Below, one piece after another: positions 7,154 through 14,871 of a stretch of DNA of 18,267 bases. The translations under genes were made by a program, and so were the position numbers. Origin of the DNA: Solirubrobacteraceae bacterium (lineage in GTDB: Bacteria > Actinomycetota > Thermoleophilia > Solirubrobacterales > Solirubrobacteraceae); NCBI GenBank assembly GCA_016462625.1, contig JAEMSV010000074.1, positions 1 through 18,267 on the forward strand, written 5' to 3'. Position 1 is the stretch's first letter. Each line of letters begins with the position of its first letter. The notes beneath the pieces were generated by a model, which searched no databases, was not told the DNA's origin, and was given only the letters and a program-made list of their open reading frames with translations.

Positions 7154-8371
7154 TCACAGGTAGGCCCCGGTCGTCAGCTCCTCGGAGAACCGGCCCGCGG
7201 CGACCGCCCGCAGGACCGCCTCGGTCGTCACCTGCCCCTGGCTGGCCAGGTAGGCTCGCCGGGCCAGGTCGCGCAGGTCGGCACCCGTCGCGCCGTCGGT
7301 CGCCCGGACCACGCGGCCCAGGTCGAGGTCGGGGAACGCCGCCAGGTAGCGCTCGAGGATCCGGTAGCGGCCCTGCGGGCCGGGCGCCTTCATCTCGATC
7401 ACCGCGTCGAACCGCGACGCCCGGATCGCCGCGGGGTCGATGCTGCCCGGCGCGTTGGTCGACGCCAGCACGACCACCCCCTCGCGGGACGCCATCACCT
7501 CGTCCATCGAGCCGAGGAAGCCGTGCAGCTGCTCGGCGCCCGCGCCGCGCGACCCGACCACCAGGTCGAGGTCGTCGATGACCACCACGGACGGCGCCAG
7601 CTGACCCGCCAGCCGGAACAGCGGCGTCAGGAACCGCTGCACCGCCCACGAGGTCGCCATCAGCACGGTCGCGCGCCCCTGGACCTCGGTCGCGATGATC
7701 CGGGCGAGCTGGCTCTTGCCGGTGCCCGGCGGCCCGACGCACAGCACACCCGCGGACGACGCCAGCCCGGCCGCCGCCAGCGTCTCGCTCATCGCCAGCG
7801 AGCCGTGCACGTGCCGGTCGACGGTCTCCCACACGTGGTCCGGCAGCAGCAGGTCGTCGCGGGTCACCTCGCCGGCGTCCCAGCGGGTCAGGTTGATCCC
7901 CTTGTTGTCGGCCTCGACGGTGAACTGGCCGAACCGGAACGGCGACGCGCTGGTCGTCGTCTCCACGACCCACGCCCGGAACGCCGAGCGCAGCCCGATC
8001 AGCTGCTCGACGGTCGTGAACACCTCGAGCTCGGCCTCCCACTCGGCCTGGTGGATCCGCGCCACGACCGCGTGGTCGCAGATGACCCCGGCCGGCACGG
8101 CGACCATCGCCGAAATGGGGACGGCGCGGTCACTGACGGTCGTCTCGGCGATGCCCCACGTCGGCGCGCCCTTCGCCGTACCGCTCGCCAGCAGCCGCTC
8201 GCCGTCCTCGGCGAGCACCGTCGCGAGCGTCGCGCCCACGGCCGCGACACCCGGCCGGTTGAGCCGCGTGGACACCGCGGCAAGGCGCGCCGGGGAGACC
8301 CCGAGGGTGCGTGCCGCCACGCTCGTCGGAGTCTGCTTGGTGTCTCCGACGGTGCGGGGCGGGGCATTCAT
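7154..8371 (-). CDS. Single-domain AAA ATPase (FtsH/VCP-like), no protease domain
   Basis: The 405-residue product has an N-terminal domain of about 185 residues with no recognised motif, then one AAA module. The module contains Walker A GPPGTGKS (K219), Walker B VVVIDDLDL (D266, D267), sensor 1 LASTN (N305), an arginine-finger pair R316/R319 in IRASRFD, and a C-terminal lid. The second acidic Walker B residue is Asp rather than the usual Glu. No transmembrane helix or zinc-protease domain is present, so it is not FtsH itself; a remodelling or unfolding role is inferred. The ATG at 8371 was chosen because upstream codons run into the divergent promoter and the gene at 8480. The Shine-Dalgarno is weak and very close (CAGG next to ATG), so the exact start is uncertain. 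It is monocistronic and divergent from the small membrane protein. Confidence 0.85.
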   Translation of the reverse strand: MNAPPRTVGDTKQTPTSVAARTLGVSPARLAAVSTRLNRPGVAAVGATLATVLAEDGERLLASGTAKGAPTWGIAETTVSDRAVPISAMVAVPAGVICDHAVVARIHQAEWEAELEVFTTVEQLIGLRSAFRAWVVETTTSASPFRFGQFTVEADNKGINLTRWDAGEVTRDDLLLPDHVWETVDRHVHGSLAMSETLAAAGLASSAGVLCVGPPGTGKSQLARIIATEVQGRATVLMATSWAVQRFLTPLFRLAGQLAPSVVVIDDLDLVVGSRGAGAEQLHGFLGSMDEVMASREGVVVLASTNAPGSIDPAAIRASRFDAVIEMKAPGPQGRYRILERYLAAFPDLDLGRVVRATDGATGADLRDLARRAYLASQGQVTTEAVLRAVAAGRFSEELTTGAYL

Positions 8372-8479
8372 CCTGCAACCAGGGTGACAGCGACCACCGA
8401 CGGAATGCCACGCAGTTTCCACACCGCAGCGACACGTCGTGAGCGGCGCTCGCCGGCGGACCTCACCTACCCTGGCGTC
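8372..8479. promoter_or_regulatory. Divergent promoter region with leaderless-type -10 for the small membrane protein
   Basis: These 108 bp separate two divergent genes. On the plus strand TACCCT (8468-8473) lies 6 nt before the A of the ATG at 8480. This is the geometry of an actinobacterial leaderless transcript, and no Shine-Dalgarno is present. No convincing -35 is visible. I could not identify the leftward promoter of the AAA gene. Confidence 0.5.
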
Positions 8480-8737
8480 ATGGCGGGGTCCCAGAGGGTG
8501 CGCAACGAGATCGCGCTTCGGTCGGTCGCCGCTGTCAGCGTCCTCCTCGTCCTGGTCGCCGGGATCTTCACCGGCAGCCGGACCGAGGAGTTCTGGGTCG
8601 TCTCGGCGGCCATCATCGGGGCCGCCATCGCCGGTGCGATCGCGATGCACGTCGCGAACGTGCGGTGGAACCCCCAGTACCAGCACTCCGCGGGTCGCCG
8701 GCGTCCGGTCGCGCAGGAGGACCGACAGGCGCCTTGA
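8480..8737 (+). CDS. Small two-helix membrane protein, hypothetical
   Basis: The 85-residue product has a basic N-terminus (MAGSQRVRNE), a hydrophobic helix at about 15-32 (VAAVSVLLVLVAGIFTG), a short polar loop (SRTEEF) and a second helix at about 38-58 (VVSAAIIGAAIAGAIAMHVA). A basic tail ends RRRPVAQEDRQAP. The topology predicts both ends in the cytoplasm. The start is the ATG at 8480, supported by the leaderless-type -10. A much longer in-frame reading extends back across the AAA gene antisense and is spurious. No family is recognised. It may be an ordinary small membrane protein rather than part of the downstream block. Confidence 0.65.
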   Translation: MAGSQRVRNEIALRSVAAVSVLLVLVAGIFTGSRTEEFWVVSAAIIGAAIAGAIAMHVANVRWNPQYQHSAGRRRPVAQEDRQAP

Positions 8738-8782
8738 CACGTCCGGGAGGTTGGTTGACACCCTGGCGCCACCGGCGAGAAT
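8734..8782 (+). promoter_or_regulatory. Tandem TTGACAC motifs and candidate promoter of the accessory block
   Basis: TTGACAC occurs at 8734-8740 and again at 8755-8761, exactly 21 bp apart, about two helical turns. The second can serve as a -35 with GAGAAT (8777-8782; 4/6) after 16 nt, placing a start near 8789, about 40 nt before the GTG at 8830. The first overlaps the stop codon of the preceding gene. Confidence 0.4.
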
Positions 8783-8829
8783 CAGGACCGACTCCGAACT
8801 CCCGGGTCCGCACCTGGAATGGCCTGACC

Positions 8830-9885
8830 GTGGCGAAGACTCCAGACTTCACCTCCTTCGTGGCGCTGCTCGCGGGCGCCGAGGCGAAGCTCGTCGCAGG
8901 CGGTCAGGGAGCGCCGCTCGAGCGATCCAGGACGCTGCGAGGCCTCTACTACGGGACTACGTGGTCATTGGACTACGAGGTGGAGAGCAAGCGCTCCGTC
9001 ACCGGCGCCAGGATCCGCAACGCCGGCTTCATCACCTACACCGGTGGAGGCGTTCCGGCCGACCCTCGGCCCCTGTTCGCCCGGACGAACACGGTGCAGG
9101 ACTTGAAGGACTCACAGAGTCTCAAGGAGCCTGGGCGGTCGGTCGACGTCGGGCACGTCCTCATCGGACTGGAGACTCGGGGCACGTTCGCGCGCACCCA
9201 TGTCTTTCCGGAGGGAGGCACCGGTCTGGAGGTCGTCACCTGGTTGGGGGACCTGGGTGGTGGTACGGCGAACCTCGCTCGGCGCCGGGCCAAGGCCCCG
9301 TCGACCTCTGTCGAGTACGTCTTCCACAATGCGACGTCCGACTACGGGGTGAGTGACAACCTGGAGGGCGACATCGCGGCGTACGTCGTGGCGGCGGGCG
9401 CTACCCCGGGAGGACCTCCGGTGTACGGAAACGGAGGGGTGGCGGACGCCTTCAAGGCATACCTCCTGCCCGCAACGTCCAAGCCGTGGCGCGATCGCTC
9501 CGCCAGTTTTGCCGGGGCGATAGGCGCGACAGTAGGGACGGCTGGCATCACCAACAAGCCGGCGCTCGTGTCGACGCTGGCGAAGAAGCTGTCGGACTTC
9601 GGCTACTGGTACGCCGCGACGCGATGGGTGCCCACTGGGGAGCTCACCGGAGACTTGGCGCTGAAGACATGCCAGCACATGGATGGCGCTGCCCGGGAGG
9701 TCGCAACGGTGTTCGTCGACACCCTGCAGACCGCGATCGTCAACGCCCCTGCCGCGGTCGAGGCTCGCGGTCCGTATCCGAAGCCCTCCGGCCTCGGGTC
9801 CTGCGGGAGCACGCTGCTCATGGCGGCGGCTGCGGCTGGTGGGACCAGTCCGTTCGGCCTGCCAGAGATTCCACACTTGTGGTGA
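8830..9885 (+). CDS. Hypothetical protein, first gene of the CLCA-like block
   Basis: The 351-residue product belongs to no family I can name. No signal peptide or convincing membrane helix is seen. Likely core motifs are LRGLYYGTTWSLDYEVES near 35-55, RSVDVGHVLIGLETRG near 110-125, VTWLGDLGGGTANLA near 137-151, and DNLEGDIAAYVVA near 175-190. The spaced D-x-x-H, GDLGG and EGD elements look like a conserved polar site, but they are not a known catalytic signature. A KTCQHMDGAAREVATVF helix lies near 278. The GTG at 8830 is preferred because the in-frame ATG at 8665 would overlap the preceding gene by more than 70 bp. The Shine-Dalgarno is poor, so the start is not certain. Codons are less G/C-rich at position three than in the flanking metabolic operons. 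It is separated by 106 bp from the CLCA-like gene and has the same orientation. Confidence 0.75.
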   Translation: MAKTPDFTSFVALLAGAEAKLVAGGQGAPLERSRTLRGLYYGTTWSLDYEVESKRSVTGARIRNAGFITYTGGGVPADPRPLFARTNTVQDLKDSQSLKEPGRSVDVGHVLIGLETRGTFARTHVFPEGGTGLEVVTWLGDLGGGTANLARRRAKAPSTSVEYVFHNATSDYGVSDNLEGDIAAYVVAAGATPGGPPVYGNGGVADAFKAYLLPATSKPWRDRSASFAGAIGATVGTAGITNKPALVSTLAKKLSDFGYWYAATRWVPTGELTGDLALKTCQHMDGAAREVATVFVDTLQTAIVNAPAAVEARGPYPKPSGLGSCGSTLLMAAAAAGGTSPFGLPEIPHLW

Positions 9886-9991
9886 CCTGGCTACGGGACC
9901 GAGCCACGTGTCACTGACCCGAAGAGGCTATAGACACCCCAGTAGGGCGGTGATGTCGTGAATCACGGACGTTGGTCGGTGGGGGTGTCAC
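9886..9991 (+). promoter_or_regulatory. Intergenic region before the CLCA-like gene
   Basis: It contains a TATAGA hexamer (9929-9934) that could be a -10, without a clear -35, and a small inverted repeat CGTGA-a-TCACG (9957-9967). A G-rich run (GGTGGGGGTG, about 9979-9987) may serve as a weak ribosome-binding site for the ATG at 9992. A separate promoter for the last two genes is possible but not shown. Confidence 0.3.
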
Positions 9992-11956
9992 ATGGGAACT
10001 GGGCGGCTCGACAGTGGGCGCTTCGACCTGCTCGTGTCCTTTCGGCACAGCGCCGACACTGACCGCGTCAACGAGTGGCGGGCGTCCTTCGAGCAGGCGT
10101 CGCAGCTGTTGTTCGACGCCACTGGCGGCGTGCACCAGTTCGGCAGGATCACTGTGGCCGAAGACTATGCCGCTAGCCACGAAGCCGACGCGTGGTTGCT
10201 CGAGGAGAACGGCCAGTCGTCCTCGCCAAGACTCGGACTGGGCCAGGCCGACGCACACATGACGCTGTACGGCGACGAGCGCTTCAAGCCGTTCGTCATC
10301 GTGCGGCACTTCGCGGAGTACGCATACGACCTTCGCGACGAGTGGATCGGCCCGGGCGCGGTTCCGGCGGAGTGCATCGACGACGAGTCCAGTGACGCGT
10401 GCATCATGCAGGCCACCTGGGCGGACGGGGACCGCTTCGGCGAGCGAGCCACCGGCGGTCCTCTTGTCACGGGCAGGGTGAGGAGGTTCTGTACCAGCGA
10501 GAACCACGACCCCGACCACAACACTCTTCAGCACAGCCTCCACGGCCAGTCCTGTTGGGAGACCATGCTCGCCGGCTTCCCAGAACTAGGGGGTTCACCA
10601 TCCGCGTTCACAGGTATCGACTGGGTCACAGGTACCACCGCGCAGCACTTCGTCGTGGCGATCGACCGGTCGGGCAGCATGCGAGAGGACGGCAAGTTCG
10701 ACGAGGCACGGAACGGCGTTCACTGGTGGATCGACTCCGCGAAGGCCGATCATCACCTCGGCATCGTGACGTTCTCTGACGATGCCAGCGTGGACCTCGA
10801 CATGGTGGCGATGATCGACGCATCGGTGAAGTCCGACGCTCATGACCGCGTCAAGCAGTTGTCGGCCGGCGGCGACACAGCAATCGGAGACGGGCTTCGT
10901 GCGTCCCTGGAGACCGTCACCGCACCGGGGCCCAGGGCCCCTGCGGGGGTCATCGTTCTCGTCACCGACGGGATCCACAACACCGGCGAAGACCCGGAGG
11001 CCGTGCTCGCCGACATCGTTAAGGCCGGCGTGCGCGTCTTCACTCTGGGCGTCGGTATCTCGGTCGGCACCGCGCTGCTCCAGCACATCGCCACTGCGAC
11101 CGGCGGCACCTTCTGCCGTATCGACTCGAGCCAACCCCCAGGCAAGCAGGCCAAGGCCATCTGCGACGAGCTCGCGCGGATATCGGCGTTGGCGCGCAAC
11201 AACGGCGCGCTGGTGACGGCGCAGTCGGCAGCGTTGGTGGAGGGCGAGCAACGAATCGAACGGCGGATCGAGATCGAGGAGGGGAGCGACGTCGCGACGT
11301 TCCTCGTCAACTGGCACAACGCGGACTCCCCGCTCCTGCTCACCCTCCACTCCCCGGACGGTGAAACGATCTCAACCGACACGGCGTCCCCTCACGTCAC
11401 CGGGATAGTCGGTGAGTTCCCCTACACGGCGGTCTTGGTGGAGCGACCCGTCCCGGGAGTGTGGGTCGCGGAGATCACGGGCGACGCTGCCACGGGCAAC
11501 CCCGATGCCCTCGTGATGGCGTTCAGCGAGCATCCCCGCATCGGCGGCTTTGCGGCGGTCGCGCCCGGCAGCTACCAGCCCGGCGACGTCATACCGGTGC
11601 GGGTACAGACCTACTACGACGGTCCGGTGACCGACCTTCGAGTCAGCGGTGCCGTACGCCGACCCGACGGCGAGCTCGCACCGCTGCGCTTCAACGACGA
11701 AGAGTCGGCCGCAAGTGGGGATGACGTCGCCAGGGACGGTGTCTACAGCGCATTGTGCGACGAGACGCATGGAACTGAGGGCACCTACACGTTCGACATC
11801 GCCATCGAAGCCACCCCCGCCTCGACCCCGGCCAGGGGCGGCGAGCCGTTGCTCGACGACGAGCACTACATCGCTCGATCGATTCCACCATTCCGCCGGC
11901 GGCTGACCACTGCGGTCGTCGTCGGTACGGAGCCCTTCGAGGGAGGGCCTGACTAG
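9992..11956 (+). CDS. Bacterial CLCA-like protein: degenerate metallohydrolase domain, vWA domain, beta-sandwich domains
   Basis: The 654-residue product follows the domain order of animal CLCA proteins. The N-domain is about 1-210: QLLFDATGGVHQFGRITVAE resembles the CLCA ASLYLFEATG region. Cys pairs C128/C137 and C167/C188 follow, with RRFCTSENHD matching the CLCA EFCTEQNHN block. A vWA domain at about 218-395 has a complete MIDAS: D225, S227 and S229 in DRSGSM, T296 in GGDTAIGDGL, D326 in VTDG. A beta-sandwich at about 410-510 contains VATFLVNWHNADSPLLLTL. A C-terminal domain at about 515-625 has SGDDVARDGVYSALCDE, like the CLCA DDGIYS segment. Where CLCAs carry the zinc-protease HExxH followed by DEY, this protein has RHFAE (105-109) then DEW, so the zinc site looks destroyed. 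There is no signal peptide or transmembrane helix. Metal-dependent adhesion or scaffolding through vWA is the likely remaining activity. The next gene starts 5 bp after its stop. Confidence 0.85.
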   Translation: MGTGRLDSGRFDLLVSFRHSADTDRVNEWRASFEQASQLLFDATGGVHQFGRITVAEDYAASHEADAWLLEENGQSSSPRLGLGQADAHMTLYGDERFKPFVIVRHFAEYAYDLRDEWIGPGAVPAECIDDESSDACIMQATWADGDRFGERATGGPLVTGRVRRFCTSENHDPDHNTLQHSLHGQSCWETMLAGFPELGGSPSAFTGIDWVTGTTAQHFVVAIDRSGSMREDGKFDEARNGVHWWIDSAKADHHLGIVTFSDDASVDLDMVAMIDASVKSDAHDRVKQLSAGGDTAIGDGLRASLETVTAPGPRAPAGVIVLVTDGIHNTGEDPEAVLADIVKAGVRVFTLGVGISVGTALLQHIATATGGTFCRIDSSQPPGKQAKAICDELARISALARNNGALVTAQSAALVEGEQRIERRIEIEEGSDVATFLVNWHNADSPLLLTLHSPDGETISTDTASPHVTGIVGEFPYTAVLVERPVPGVWVAEITGDAATGNPDALVMAFSEHPRIGGFAAVAPGSYQPGDVIPVRVQTYYDGPVTDLRVSGAVRRPDGELAPLRFNDEESAASGDDVARDGVYSALCDETHGTEGTYTFDIAIEATPASTPARGGEPLLDDEHYIARSIPPFRRRLTTAVVVGTEPFEGGPD

Positions 11957-11961
11957 GAGCG

Positions 11962-14871
11962 ATGAGGTCCATGAAAGATGACTCGAGCTTCCGTGGGACG
12001 CTGCCCTACGCCAGCGAGATCTTTGGCGTCTATCAGCCTCTGATCGGTTGGAAATCGAGACGCAAGCTCATCCGTGTCGGACGCGACCTGGATGCGATCA
12101 GTCTCCCGATGGACGCCTACGTCCCGGATGTCACCGTGACTTTCGACGGCAGTGACGCTGCGCTGGGACAGGTCGGCCCGGCTCGCCACACCAGCAACAA
12201 GCCGCGGTCGCAGAACGAGAGCCTCTTCTTCGCCTCCGTCGCCGAGAGCCTGCAGCGACAGTCTCGTCCGCCAGAGACCGAGGGGGACTGGACGCGGGTC
12301 TTCACCAACGTTCCGAGCCTCGGTGAGCCGCCGGAGCTCGAGGAGTCCTTCGAGCTGCGGCTCGAGAAGGTGGTGTTCCCCGAATGGAAGATCGAGGCGG
12401 CCAAGCGGATCGATGCCGCAGCGGCATCGGTCCCGGGACTGCCGAACGAGCCGCCTGCGCAGTACGCCGTCAGACAGGAGGCGGCCCGCGAGAGCGCACA
12501 GGGTGCGGCAGTCGCCGAGCTCCGACGCGAGTCGGTGGTGGCTGCGGTGCTGAGGGACCTGATGACGGTCAAGGATCTTGCGACGCTCAAACGGCTCTTC
12601 TACTCGTCGACGCCGGCGCTGACCGAGGCCGACGAGGTGAAGGCCTTCCTTCAAAAGGCACGTGAGGCGTACGAGGACCCATTCGCGCTGTTCAACCCGA
12701 AGGAGGACTTGTCAGACGTCAGCCTCTCGCCGATCGGCATCGTGCACCTGTTCCGGCAGTACTTCTTCGAGCTCGACACGTTCCTCGGAACGCCGACTGG
12801 TCACATCTGGCTCAGTCCAGGTTCGTCGGTGGAGCTGGTCGAGGTGAGCACGCGCAAGACCACGACGGAGCGCACGAGCTCGACGCTGTACGAGACGACC
12901 TCGACGGTGGAGCGGACTGCGAGTGAACAGGACGAGATCAGCGCGGCGGTCAAGCAGGACAATCGCGAGGACTCGAAGCTGGGCATCACGTCTACCGTGC
13001 ATCAGTCCTGGGGTAGCGGGAACGCCTCGGCGACCGCGAGCCTCAACCTCGATCGGACCCAGCAGGTGGCCCGCGAGGACACACACAAGAGGATGCGGCA
13101 GCAGACCGAGAAGCTGTCCACCCAGATCCGGCAGAACTTCCAGTCGACCTTCAAGACTGTGACGGAGACGACGGACGTCTCGAGCAAGCGGTACCTTCTG
13201 GCGAACTCGACCGACAAACTCATCAACTACGAGTTGCGCCGCAAGATGCGGCAGGTCGGTGTACAGGTGCAGGACATCGGGACGTACCTGTGCTGGGAGA
13301 CGTTCGTCGACGACCCGGGCCAGCACCTGGGGTTGGCCGAGCTCGTGCACATCGCGAAGCCCGCCGACCTCCAGCCGCAGCCCGACCAGAACGAGATCCC
13401 GATGCCGCCGCGGATCGTCAAGACGTTCCAGGTCAACGCGGTCTGGAACTTCGGTGACCGGCGCCAGCGTGCCAACTTCAACCTCGGCTACATCCCGCTC
13501 GACACGGTCACGCTCCCTGTGCAGCCCGAGTCGGGCTACCAGCTCGAGAACCCCGGCGCCAGGATCGACCTGTCGATCAGCAGTCTGTCCGGCAACAACT
13601 CCGAGGGCCAGCGATACGCATTCATCGGACAGCTGCTCGGCGGCAACCGGATCCAGGTCGGCGTGCTCGCCGGCGCCTCTGGGATCGAGTGGGACGAGCG
13701 TGTCGACTATGTGCTGGTCGGAGAGCTGGTCTTCGTCCCGACCCAGGCAAAGATCGCCGAGATCGAGGCGGCCAACGAGAAGATCCTCGCGGACCGGGCA
13801 GCGGCGTCCCGAGCTCAGCAGCGAGCCAATGAGGAAGCCTTCCAGAAGGCTGCCAAGGAGCGTATCGAGCAGGCCGCCGACGTACGCTCACGCCCCTTCG
13901 AGGAGCTGCGCGAGGAGGAGCGCACCATCGTCTATCGCCAGCTGATCCGCACGCTGATGTCCGACAAGTTCTACAACATGCCCGCGAGCGCGGACGCCAG
14001 CGAGCTGCGTCACGTGCTGTCAGAGTTGATCAACGCGATCTTCGACGTCGACAAGATGCTCTACTTCGTCGCGCCAGAATGGTGGACGCCGCGTCGGCAC
14101 TTCAGCCAGTTCGCAGGATCGCAGCAACCCTTCGGCGCCGACGCGACTGTGGACTGGTCGGATCACCAGCAGCGTCAAGACAACTACTACATCACCCACG
14201 ACTCCCAGCCGGCCAAGCTGGGCAGCTCCCTCGGATGGCTCCTGCAGCTCGACGGTGACAACCACCGCAACGCCTTCCTCAACGCCCCATGGGTCAAGGC
14301 CGTTATCCCGGTCCGGCCGGGCAAGGAGGCCGCGGCCGTCAACTGGCTGCAGCAGATGGACGTCGAGGGCGTCGACGGTCTCGACAAGCCGTATCTCGCC
14401 TCGGCGTCCGAGCTCGACGAGATCCGCCGTGGGCTGCAGATCGAGAACGAGCCCACCCTGGCCGACGCGATCAAGTTCTTGAGCCTCATGGTCGCCCGCA
14501 AGCACGCGGAGTCGGTCGCGGTCAAGAAGTTCCCCAACGACGTGAGCATTCACGACGACCAGAAGGTGTCGTCCACGCCCGTCGAGAAGGTGTTCGAGCA
14601 CGGCTTCTACCCGCTTCAGGGCGGGTTTCGAGTCGATCCGCGCAACCCAGACCCGGGGAACCCGGACCCCAACTTCCAGATCTTCGATCAGTGGACAGAA
14701 GTCCTGCCGACAGATCAGGTGGTTCCCGTCGAAGTGCGCTACGACCCGTTGACCGGGCGCCTCATCAAGCCTGCCGGCGCGGAACCTGTTCCGCCGACCG
14801 GCGTCGGCTCTGGCGAGGCAGGGAGCGCCACGACGGCAATCGCGCCGCCGGCGGCGGGCACCACGCCATAG
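11962..14871 (+). CDS. Large hypothetical protein with Ser/Thr-rich amphipathic segment, coiled coil and C-terminal domain
   Basis: The 969-residue product has no named family that I recognise. Parts by position are as follows. About 1-285 is mixed and mostly helical. About 290-415 is rich in Ser/Thr with alternating polar residues (ELVEVSTRKTTTERTSST, then FKTVTETTDVSSKRY) flanking a Gly/Ala/Ser stretch (GSGNASATASLNL). About 430-470 is VGVQVQDIGTYLCWETFVDD. About 470-590 is beta-rich. About 594-640 is a strong coiled coil (AKIAEIEAANEKILADRAA). About 660-900 includes PAKLGSSLGWLLQLDGDNHR and APWVKAVIPVRPGKE. The tail is Pro/Ala/Thr-rich. There is no signal peptide. The Ser/Thr hairpin-like region recalls membrane-inserting segments of beta pore formers, which is an analogy only. 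AGGAG (11955-11959) is 2 nt from the ATG at 11962 and 11 nt from an ATG at 11971, so either could start. It is cotranscribed with the CLCA-like gene. Confidence 0.8.
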   Translation: MRSMKDDSSFRGTLPYASEIFGVYQPLIGWKSRRKLIRVGRDLDAISLPMDAYVPDVTVTFDGSDAALGQVGPARHTSNKPRSQNESLFFASVAESLQRQSRPPETEGDWTRVFTNVPSLGEPPELEESFELRLEKVVFPEWKIEAAKRIDAAAASVPGLPNEPPAQYAVRQEAARESAQGAAVAELRRESVVAAVLRDLMTVKDLATLKRLFYSSTPALTEADEVKAFLQKAREAYEDPFALFNPKEDLSDVSLSPIGIVHLFRQYFFELDTFLGTPTGHIWLSPGSSVELVEVSTRKTTTERTSSTLYETTSTVERTASEQDEISAAVKQDNREDSKLGITSTVHQSWGSGNASATASLNLDRTQQVAREDTHKRMRQQTEKLSTQIRQNFQSTFKTVTETTDVSSKRYLLANSTDKLINYELRRKMRQVGVQVQDIGTYLCWETFVDDPGQHLGLAELVHIAKPADLQPQPDQNEIPMPPRIVKTFQVNAVWNFGDRRQRANFNLGYIPLDTVTLPVQPESGYQLENPGARIDLSISSLSGNNSEGQRYAFIGQLLGGNRIQVGVLAGASGIEWDERVDYVLVGELVFVPTQAKIAEIEAANEKILADRAAASRAQQRANEEAFQKAAKERIEQAADVRSRPFEELREEERTIVYRQLIRTLMSDKFYNMPASADASELRHVLSELINAIFDVDKMLYFVAPEWWTPRRHFSQFAGSQQPFGADATVDWSDHQQRQDNYYITHDSQPAKLGSSLGWLLQLDGDNHRNAFLNAPWVKAVIPVRPGKEAAAVNWLQQMDVEGVDGLDKPYLASASELDEIRRGLQIENEPTLADAIKFLSLMVARKHAESVAVKKFPNDVSIHDDQKVSSTPVEKVFEHGFYPLQGGFRVDPRNPDPGNPDPNFQIFDQWTEVLPTDQVVPVEVRYDPLTGRLIKPAGAEPVPPTGVGSGEAGSATTAIAPPAAGTTP

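Noticed and set aside
6986..8479. Long plus-strand extension ahead of the small membrane protein
   Set aside because: It is antisense to the AAA ATPase and composed of Arg/His/Gly-rich shadow sequence. Only the part from 8480 has hydrophobic helices and a leaderless promoter.
9905..9910. CACGTG palindrome before the CLCA-like gene
   Set aside because: A six-base palindrome is expected often by chance in high-GC DNA and has no partner motif.
7154..11956. MoxR-type ATPase plus vWA chaperone pair
   Set aside because: The ATPase is FtsH/VCP-like rather than MoxR-like, is on the opposite strand with separate promoters, and the vWA protein follows the CLCA architecture. Proximity alone does not support the pairing.
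9992..11956. Active zinc metalloprotease in the CLCA-like protein
   Set aside because: No HExxH occurs anywhere in the N-domain. The aligned site is RHFAE, so protease activity cannot be claimed.
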